Positions 1 to 7,356 of a stretch of DNA of 39,552 nucleotides are shown in pieces (position 1 is the stretch's first letter; the number at the start of each line of letters is the position of its first letter). This stretch comes from Helicobacteraceae bacterium (GTDB taxonomy: Bacteria; Campylobacterota; Campylobacteria; Campylobacterales; Sulfurimonadaceae). Where the stretch lies: NCBI GenBank assembly GCA_027061425.1, contig JALSUN010000018.1, positions 1 through 39,552 of the forward strand, in the 5' to 3' direction. The notes beneath the pieces are model-generated. The model was not told the origin of the DNA. It saw nothing but the letters and a program-made list of their open reading frames with translations, and did not search any database. The translations under genes and the position numbers were made by a program.

Positions 1-896
1 GTCGTTCTATGGAACGTAACCTTGAAGTAGCAATGCAGTACAAGTACTTAGAGTTCCCAAAAAACATCTTTGTCGATGCAGATGATGTCAGTCGTATGCC
101 GGATAAGCAAGTACTTATCTTGACTACAGGTTCACAGGGTGAGCAAAACTCTGCACTGTTCAGAACAGCGATCGGTGAGCACCGTCATATTAAGATCAAA
201 CCAACTGATTTGGTTGTACTTTCGTCTCGTGCGATTCCTGGTAACGAAGGTGGCATCTCTGAGATGACCAACCACCTTGAAAAAGCGGGTGCACGTATTG
301 CTCGTGACCGTGATCTACACGTTTCCGGACATGGTGGTATCGAAGAGCAGAAGCTTCTTCTACGCCTTGCCAAGCCTAAGTTTTTTATGCCAATTCACGG
401 TGAATACAACCACGTTATGCGCCATAAAGAGACAGCAATGCAGTGTGGTATCCCTGAGCGAAACATCTTGTTGATGGGTGATGGTGACTGTATCGAAGTC
501 ACACCAAAGTACATGCGTAAAGCGAAGTCTGTGAAGTCAGGTAAAACTTACATTGACAACCAAAATAATCATATGATTGCTGATGATGTCGTTGTCGACC
601 GTCAGAAAATGGCAAATGATGGTATGGTGATGATCATTGCTCAAGTATCTAAAGGTGATCAAAAACTAATAGCTAAACCTCGTGTTACAAGCTTCGGTTT
701 GGTTCCAGACAAGCAAGACAGAGCCTTCGCAGCAGAGATGGAAGATGTTTTAGAACACTTCTTAGTTAACCTCAAACCAGGTCTCATAGAAAATGCAAAA
801 GCGATGGAAAATGATCTGCGTGCTGTTGTACGTAAACACATCTATCGTAAAATGAAAAGATATCCACTAATCGTACCTCACGTTTTTGTGTCTTAA
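1..896 (+). CDS. rnj: Ribonuclease J, C-terminal part (CDS enters the window from upstream; frame open through base 3)
   Basis: RSMERNLEVA..., TTGSQGEQNSAL, SSRAIPGNE, VSGHGG, PIHGEYNH motifs of RNase J/metallo-beta-lactamase-CASP family; no start needed at base 9 because the frame is open upstream. Confidence 0.93.
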   Translation, partial: RSMERNLEVAMQYKYLEFPKNIFVDADDVSRMPDKQVLILTTGSQGEQNSALFRTAIGEHRHIKIKPTDLVVLSSRAIPGNEGGISEMTNHLEKAGARIARDRDLHVSGHGGIEEQKLLLRLAKPKFFMPIHGEYNHVMRHKETAMQCGIPERNILLMGDGDCIEVTPKYMRKAKSVKSGKTYIDNQNNHMIADDVVVDRQKMANDGMVMIIAQVSKGDQKLIAKPRVTSFGLVPDKQDRAFAAEMEDVLEHFLVNLKPGLIENAKAMENDLRAVVRKHIYRKMKRYPLIVPHVFVS

Positions 897-903
897 TCCA
901 TCT

Positions 904-924
904 AAGTAGCCCTAGCGGCTGCTT
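904..924 (+). terminator. Hairpin downstream of rnj, terminator-like
   Basis: AAGTAGCC-CTAGC-GGCTGCTT stem (one G-T pair) just after the stop codon, followed by a pyrimidine-rich stretch. Confidence 0.5.
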
Positions 925-1053
925 ACCTACCTTTTCTTACTACCCTTAATTTTCTTTTCATCAAAATAATTGAACGTCTTGCAATAAATATTTGATTTCT
1001 TAGTTCAAATAAAATTACCTTATAATGTCATCATCAAAACAAAAAGGCTTTTT

Positions 1054-2166
1054 ATGGCATTTTCTAAAGAAAAGAGGGCAGGTACATTCAGTGGTATCAT
1101 TTTCGTTGCCCTTGTTGCTGCTGCGGCGACATACATCTCTGAACTGGCTCCTATTGCAAAATTAGGAATCTCACCACTTGTAGTCGGTATCATTATTGGT
1201 ATCTTCTATGCAAACACACTTCATAACCACTTTCCACCATCATGGGAAAGTGGAATCGTTTTTTCTGGTAAGAAGATCTTACGTTTTGCCATCGTATTTT
1301 ATGGTTTTCGCATTACCTTCCAGCAGATTGGTGAAGTGGGTATGCAAGGGTTTATGGTTTCGCTACTTGTTCTCTCCTCTACTATGATCATTGGTATATG
1401 GCTAGGAACTAAAATCTTTAAAATGGACAGAGACACTTCTATCCTAACTGCAGCAGGTGCTTCTGTATGTGGAGCAGCCGCTGTTCTTGCTACAGAGCCT
1501 GTCCTTAAAGCAGAAGAGCATAAAACGGCTGTCGCCGTTTCTATGGTTGTTCTTTTTGGTACGATCTCTATGTTTATGTACCCTGTTTTGTATTCTACTA
1601 TTATAGAACCTGCTACAGGTTTTTTACATATGGCACCTGAAACATTTGGTATCTATGTAGGTGGTACCATTCATGAGGTTGCTCAAGTCGTGGCTGTACC
1701 TGCTTCTATCCCAATGACAGACCACGCTGCTCAAGAAGCTATGGCAAACACTGCGGTCATTGTAAAAATGACACGTGTTATTATGATCGCACCTATGTTG
1801 ATCGTTCTTGGTCTTATCTTGAGCTACCTTGCTAAAAAAGAGGGTAACGAGGGTGGTAAACTGAAACTTGTAATCCCTTGGTTTGCAGTTTATTTCGTTG
1901 GTATGGCTGGTGTCAACTCACTGATCCATAACTACACATTAACAGCACCTACAGACACTGCAGCAACTATTACTTATCTTATTACCAATCTCAACATAGT
2001 TGATACATTTCTACTAACTATGGCTATGACAGCGCTTGGTATGGGAACACGTTTTGCGAAGTTCAAAGGTTTAGGTCTTGCACCTCTCTATACTGCAGGT
2101 GGAATGTTTTTATGGCTAGTTGTTGGTGGTTTTGTTATCACTCAAATGGTCGTCGCTACTTTCTAA
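1054..2166 (+). CDS. YeiH/UPF0324 family putative sulfate exporter (multi-TM)
   Basis: GASVCGAAAVLATEPV and GGTIHEVAQVVA motifs typical of the YeiH family; about 10 hydrophobic segments. Confidence 0.88.
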   Translation: MAFSKEKRAGTFSGIIFVALVAAAATYISELAPIAKLGISPLVVGIIIGIFYANTLHNHFPPSWESGIVFSGKKILRFAIVFYGFRITFQQIGEVGMQGFMVSLLVLSSTMIIGIWLGTKIFKMDRDTSILTAAGASVCGAAAVLATEPVLKAEEHKTAVAVSMVVLFGTISMFMYPVLYSTIIEPATGFLHMAPETFGIYVGGTIHEVAQVVAVPASIPMTDHAAQEAMANTAVIVKMTRVIMIAPMLIVLGLILSYLAKKEGNEGGKLKLVIPWFAVYFVGMAGVNSLIHNYTLTAPTDTAATITYLITNLNIVDTFLLTMAMTALGMGTRFAKFKGLGLAPLYTAGGMFLWLVVGGFVITQMVVATF

Positions 2167-2173
2167 CTTCTTT

Positions 2174-2193
2174 ACCATCGGTTTTCCGATGGT
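2174..2193 (+). terminator. Hairpin terminator-like after yeiH
   Basis: ACCATCGG-TTTT-CCGATGGT perfect stem 8 nt after the stop, followed by a T/C-rich stretch. Confidence 0.55.
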
Positions 2194-2621
2194 CCTTCTA
2201 CTTCTTATCCTCTTCTCTACCAAAAGAAAACACAATTATTATCTCTATACGTGAACACATCTACTGAATGATGCCGTTTAAGTTGTTGTAATATTTATAA
2301 AGTTTAGGGGAAAATAAAAAAAGACAAAACGGTCAACACACCAGGGAGACCGTTTATGGTTGTAATGGTAACACAGTAATCTTAGGGCATCTCTAAAAAG
2401 TTTTATCTTTTGAGTATAAAGGTTTCAACTAAGGTTAAAATACCCTCTTAGCATCTACTTCAAATCATTACTTACAATTTTTACCCAATAATAAATATAC
2501 ACGTAACCATATACTATAAACAGACTCCTATATACTTCACCCTATAGATGGACGAGAAGGCATTAAAAGAATTTTTTCATACTAGGAGTCATTATAGACT
2601 TTTATCTCCTTATTTTGCTTT

Positions 2622-2832
2622 ATATTCACATGGTGCATAAGATGTGAATAAATATAGAGAAATTTCACATTTTCTTTCTTTATTCAGAATAGTTTTATAT
2701 AAATATTTACTTAATCACACCTTCTTAAAAGACATCTATTAAACTCCCTATTTTAGGGCTTTTATAGCTATTGATTAAAAAGTACACAGGTACTATAAGT
2801 AGCTATTATATAGTGAAAAAAAGTTATTCACA
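2622..2832. promoter_or_regulatory. Cluster of TTATTCACA-type (Campylobacterota DnaA box-like) motifs in an AT-rich ORF-free region
   Basis: Exact TTATTCACA at 2824-2832 (+) and 2643-2651 (-); one-mismatch sites at 2622-2630, 2680-2688 and 2711-2719. Confidence 0.35.
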
Positions 2833-3056
2833 TTCTTTGAAATTCTCACATATTTTAAGGGTTTTTTCAGCAAGAAATTTAAGTTTTTACCTATTTCATA
2901 TTGAAAGTGCTTATTATTGGGATAAAGAACATAATAACAATATATAACATTTTTACTCTTGTAACTATACTATGTACAATCCGTAACCACTTAGAAACAA
3001 AATATAACTACACTAATTTATAGGCATCTCAAAAACTTTAAATCAATCAGATAAGT

Positions 3057-4814
3057 TTGCAGAGATGTCCTAATGATATGGAGCAATTAATGTTAAGTGT
3101 AGAACAAATTTTACAAAAAGAATATCCAAAAATGTTTGAGTATCCACCGCTACTTACCAAACCTATGGTCTCGATCTTTCAGAGACTTTTCCACGAACAA
3201 AAGATCAACGCTTTTTTAAATGAAAATTCAGAAGATGGGCTTACCTTTATACAAACGGCATTAGAACGTCTCAACATCTCCTATAAAACTGACAATAGAG
3301 AATTACTCAACATACCCTCCCTAGGAAAATGTATCGTTGTCGCCAATCATCCTTTGGGGGCATTGGATGCTTTTGCTTTGATCCATATGTTAAGTAATGT
3401 CCGGCAGGATAAAAAGATCAAGATAGTAGCCAATGCACTTTTAACAAGATTAGAACCTCTACAAGAGCTCATCATCCCTGTAGACAACATCAGTGGTAAA
3501 CTAACAAAAGAGAGTGTTAGGTCTATTGAACGTGCCCTACAAAATGAAGAGATTGTTATCTTTTTTCCTGCAGGTGAGGTCTCGCGTGCTAACATAAAAG
3601 GGACTATGGACAGTCGATGGAAAAAAGGTTTTTTAAAATTTGCAAAACGTACACAGTCTCCTATATTACCGATACATATTAAAGCTCGCAATAGCTTTCT
3701 TTTTTATGCCTCCTCCATGCTTTACAAACCATTTTCTTCCTTGCTGTTAGCCAACGAGATGCTTAAGCCAACTAACAGTGTTATAGAATTCACTATAGGT
3801 GAGCTTGTATTACAAGAGAGCATCTCTAACATGAACCTCTCATTAAAGCAACATGCCAAACTCTTTAGAAAGCACCTCTATAAAATCAGTAAACATAAAA
3901 CACCTATCTATAAAACAGAACAGTGTATCTCCCATCCAGAATCACGACAGATTATTAAACAAGAACTTTTGAACGCTGAGATTCTCGGTGTTACTACCGA
4001 TAAAAAGATTATCTATCTGGTTGAGTATGATAAGGCGCCTACCCTACTCAATGAGATAGGAAGACTTCGTGAATATAGTTTTAGAAAAGTTGGCGAGGGG
4101 AGTGGTAAGCAAAAAGACCTAGATCAATACGACACCTATTATCATCACCTTGTCCTATGGGATAACCAAGATCTTGAAGTGGTCGGAGCCTACCGTTTGG
4201 GAGAGTGTAATTACATCTTGTCTTGTATGGGTAATGAGGGACTCTACCTTAACGAATTGTGTGAGATGCATGAGGATCATGACCAATTTCTCATGCAAGC
4301 AGTTGAACTTGGACGTAGTTTTGTCCAACCTCGGTATTGGGGTTCTCGTGCGCTAGACTATTTATGGCAGGGAATTGGTGCTTACTTACATCATAATCCT
4401 CAGATCCGTTATCTTCTAGGTCCCGTCAGCATCAGTGCCTCGTATCCTAAAAATGCACGTGATGCTCTTGTCTATTTTTATACACACTATTTTCCATCTA
4501 AATCGCAAACCTTGACCGCGCGCTCACCCTATAAACTCTCTAACAACACCCACAATGAATTTGCGGAATTATTTGATGACAACAGTTACAAAACTGCTTT
4601 TTCTCTACTCAAAAACTATCTTTCTGCCTTCGATGTTACTGTTCCCACACTCTTTAAACAGTATGGTGAACTTTGTGAAGAAGGTGGTGTCAGATTTTTT
4701 GACTTTGGAGTTGATAGTGATTTTAATGACTGTGTTGATGGATATCTTTTAGTTGATCGCAAACTGATGAAAGAGCGTAAAAAGAAACGATATATTAAGG
4801 GTGCGTCAGAGTAA
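3057..4814 (+). CDS. Bifunctional acyltransferase: N-terminal PlsC/OlsA-like lysophospholipid acyltransferase plus C-terminal OlsB-like GNAT (hemolysin/ornithine-acyl-ACP acyltransferase) domain; real start probably 3078 or 3090
   Basis: VVANHPLGALDAF (H-x4-D), FFPAGEVSR in N-term; EIGRLREYSFRKVGEGSG...DLDQYDTYYHHLVLWD in C-term. ORF start at 3057 is TTG; ATG at 3090 has GGAG at 3080-3083. Confidence 0.85.
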   Translation: MQRCPNDMEQLMLSVEQILQKEYPKMFEYPPLLTKPMVSIFQRLFHEQKINAFLNENSEDGLTFIQTALERLNISYKTDNRELLNIPSLGKCIVVANHPLGALDAFALIHMLSNVRQDKKIKIVANALLTRLEPLQELIIPVDNISGKLTKESVRSIERALQNEEIVIFFPAGEVSRANIKGTMDSRWKKGFLKFAKRTQSPILPIHIKARNSFLFYASSMLYKPFSSLLLANEMLKPTNSVIEFTIGELVLQESISNMNLSLKQHAKLFRKHLYKISKHKTPIYKTEQCISHPESRQIIKQELLNAEILGVTTDKKIIYLVEYDKAPTLLNEIGRLREYSFRKVGEGSGKQKDLDQYDTYYHHLVLWDNQDLEVVGAYRLGECNYILSCMGNEGLYLNELCEMHEDHDQFLMQAVELGRSFVQPRYWGSRALDYLWQGIGAYLHHNPQIRYLLGPVSISASYPKNARDALVYFYTHYFPSKSQTLTARSPYKLSNNTHNEFAELFDDNSYKTAFSLLKNYLSAFDVTVPTLFKQYGELCEEGGVRFFDFGVDSDFNDCVDGYLLVDRKLMKERKKKRYIKGASE

Positions 4815-4817
4815 ATA

Positions 4818-4843
4818 AATCATGTTTAGCTTTAAACATGATT
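4818..4843. terminator. Convergent (bidirectional) terminator-like hairpin
   Basis: AATCATGTTT-AGCTTT-AAACATGATT perfect 10-bp stem between convergent genes. Confidence 0.6.
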
Positions 4844-5762
4844 ACCTACTACAGGTTGAGACTTCATCTAATGCTAATTTACGGAAATCAACATCTGAAC
4901 TGATCTCATATTTGTTACCATCATATTCAAAAGCCAAGTAAGAAGCATGAAGCAACAAACGTGATGCTCCAGACAACTCTTTTCTCTCTATAGAAGAGAT
5001 CTCTCTATCCAGAAATCGAACAACATCTTCCTCTTTTTGCCCATATATGGGATCACCAACAATGGGATGTTTCACGTGAAACAAATGAACACGGATTTGA
5101 TGTTGTCTTCCTGTTCTTGGGTAGGCTTCTACTAAAGTCATATCAAGGTAAGGAAAATACTCAATAGGTACTATATTTGTTTGAGAAGCTTTACCGCTAT
5201 CATCTACTTTAACTACCATACGAATCAGGGCACTCTCATCTTCAGCCCTAAGTAAGGGTGCTTCTATGTATGTTTCACGTGAAACATGACCATGTACCAA
5301 TGCTACGTATTTCTTATCCATCTCTCTATTTTCAAACTTCATTTTAAGAGTACGTTCACTCGCTTTGTTGTTAGCACTTAAAACCAAACCACTGGTCTCC
5401 TGATCTATACGGTGAGTGATGTTAGCGTCTCTTCCAAAGTGATGTTTAATCTCATCTATAAGAGAGTACGGGGTATGACGGTTCTGTGGATGGATTAGCA
5501 CACCAGAAGGCTTGTCAAATAATGCAAAGTCGTTAGTAACAAACAGAGGTAACAGTCCTCTGGAGTTCGCTTCAAAATCTATAAGTTCTACTTTTCCTAA
5601 GAGTTCGAACTGATCTTTAACAACATATTCACCATTGCAGATAAGACGTCCTTTAGAGATCATACGCTGTGCAATCTTTTGAGACATCCCCAACTCTTTA
5701 ATGAGAAAAAGGTAGGCCGGAATTTTTGTTTCAACCTCAAATTGCTTATGAATAAATGGCAT
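4842..5762 (-). CDS. RluA-family pseudouridine synthase
   Basis: THRIDQETSGLVL catalytic motif, GRQHQIRVHL, HPIVGDPIYG. Confidence 0.93.
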   Translation of the reverse strand: MPFIHKQFEVETKIPAYLFLIKELGMSQKIAQRMISKGRLICNGEYVVKDQFELLGKVELIDFEANSRGLLPLFVTNDFALFDKPSGVLIHPQNRHTPYSLIDEIKHHFGRDANITHRIDQETSGLVLSANNKASERTLKMKFENREMDKKYVALVHGHVSRETYIEAPLLRAEDESALIRMVVKVDDSGKASQTNIVPIEYFPYLDMTLVEAYPRTGRQHQIRVHLFHVKHPIVGDPIYGQKEEDVVRFLDREISSIERKELSGASRLLLHASYLAFEYDGNKYEISSDVDFRKLALDEVSTCSR

Positions 5763-5923
5763 TTTTTAAACCCTTTATTAGAGACTTTTTAGTATTATAA
5801 ACTATCTGGTCTCAATAATATTAATGTATAAAGTCTTCATATAAATACCTCAAATACAAAGAGTATTGATGTGAAGATTTTGACGCAATTATAGCTAAAG
5901 CAACTCCAACATCTACAAAGATG

Positions 5924-5952
5924 TTGACACCGCTTTAAAGAGATAAAATTAT
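5924..5952 (+). promoter_or_regulatory. Putative sigma70 promoter of purB
   Basis: TTGACA (5924-5929), 17-nt spacer, AATTAT (5947-5952), 21 nt upstream of the purB ATG. Confidence 0.45.
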
Positions 5953-5973
5953 ATACAGAAAAAAAGGTTTCAA

Positions 5974-7302
5974 ATGGTAGAGAGATATTCACGTGAAGAA
6001 ATGGCAAAAAACTGGACACAGCATGCACGTTACGCGGCTTGGTTAGAAGTAGAAAAAGCAGCAGTTAAAGCATGGGCAAAACTAGGGAAAATTCCTCAAG
6101 AAGATGCAGACAAGATTGTTAAAAATGCAGCATTCTCGGTTGAGCGTATCGAAGAGATTGAAGCTGTTACTAAACATGACCTTATTGCTTTTAACACCAG
6201 TGTTTCTGAAAGCTTAGGTGATGAGTCACGATGGTTTCATTATGGTATGACAAGTTCAGATGCAGTTGACACAGGCGTTGCCCTACAGATGCGTGACTCT
6301 CTAAACATTGTTATCGCTGATGTTAAAATGCTTATGGAGTCCATTAAGACCAGAGCAATGGAACATAAGATGACGTTGATGGTAGGTCGTTCACATGGTA
6401 TCCATGGTGAGCCGATTACATTTGGTCTAACACTTGCAGTCTGGTACGACGAGATGGCACGTCACCTACTCAACCTTGAGCAGACTATGGATGTTATCGC
6501 AGTTGGTCAGATATCTGGAGCTATGGGTAACTTCGCACACGCACCATTAGAACTAGAAGAGTTCGCTATGGAAGAGCTTGGACTAAAATCTGAGCCTTGT
6601 TCTAACCAAGTTGTCCACAGAGACAGATACGCGCGTCTTGCAAGTGCACTCGCCCTACTCGCATCTTCTATAGAAAAATTTGCGGTTCAGGTGCGTCACC
6701 TGCAACGTACAGAAGTTTATGAAGCAGAAGAGTACTTCGCAAAAGGTCAAAAGGGAAGTTCGGCAATGCCTCACAAACGTAACCCTATTTTGACAGAAAA
6801 CATCACAGGGCTTGCACGTACTATTAGAGCGTATGCTAACCCCGCAATGGAAAACGTAGCACTATGGCACGAACGTGACATCTCACACTCATCTAACGAG
6901 CGTTTTTGGTTACCTGACGCATTCATAACAACAGACTTTATGTTACACCGCATGAATAACGTTATCGCTAACCTAACTGTTTTTCCTGAAAACATGATGA
7001 GGAACTTGAACCTTACAGGTGGTTTGGTTTTCTCACAACGTGTTTTACTAGAACTTCCACTTAAGGGCGTGAGTCGTGAGGATGCCTACCGCATTGTTCA
7101 GCGTAATGCTATGAAGGTTTGGGAAGAGATACAGCAAGGCAAACCCACTACAAACGACAAGGGGGAAAGTCTTTATCTTAACCACTTGTTAGCTGATGAT
7201 GAACTCCGTGCGAGCCTTGATGAAGATGCTATACGTGAATGTTTTAACTATGATTACTATACTAAAAATGTAGATGCAATCTTTAAAAGAGTTTTTAAGT
7301 AA
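5974..7302 (+). CDS. purB: Adenylosuccinate lyase
   Basis: GSSAMPHKRNP signature, RSHGIHGEPITFG, SERFWLPD. Confidence 0.96.
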   Translation: MVERYSREEMAKNWTQHARYAAWLEVEKAAVKAWAKLGKIPQEDADKIVKNAAFSVERIEEIEAVTKHDLIAFNTSVSESLGDESRWFHYGMTSSDAVDTGVALQMRDSLNIVIADVKMLMESIKTRAMEHKMTLMVGRSHGIHGEPITFGLTLAVWYDEMARHLLNLEQTMDVIAVGQISGAMGNFAHAPLELEEFAMEELGLKSEPCSNQVVHRDRYARLASALALLASSIEKFAVQVRHLQRTEVYEAEEYFAKGQKGSSAMPHKRNPILTENITGLARTIRAYANPAMENVALWHERDISHSSNERFWLPDAFITTDFMLHRMNNVIANLTVFPENMMRNLNLTGGLVFSQRVLLELPLKGVSREDAYRIVQRNAMKVWEEIQQGKPTTNDKGESLYLNHLLADDELRASLDEDAIRECFNYDYYTKNVDAIFKRVFK

Positions 7303-7356
7303 TCTTACTATTATTTCAAACTCTAAAAAACTAAATACTATGCGCTAAGGGAACTG

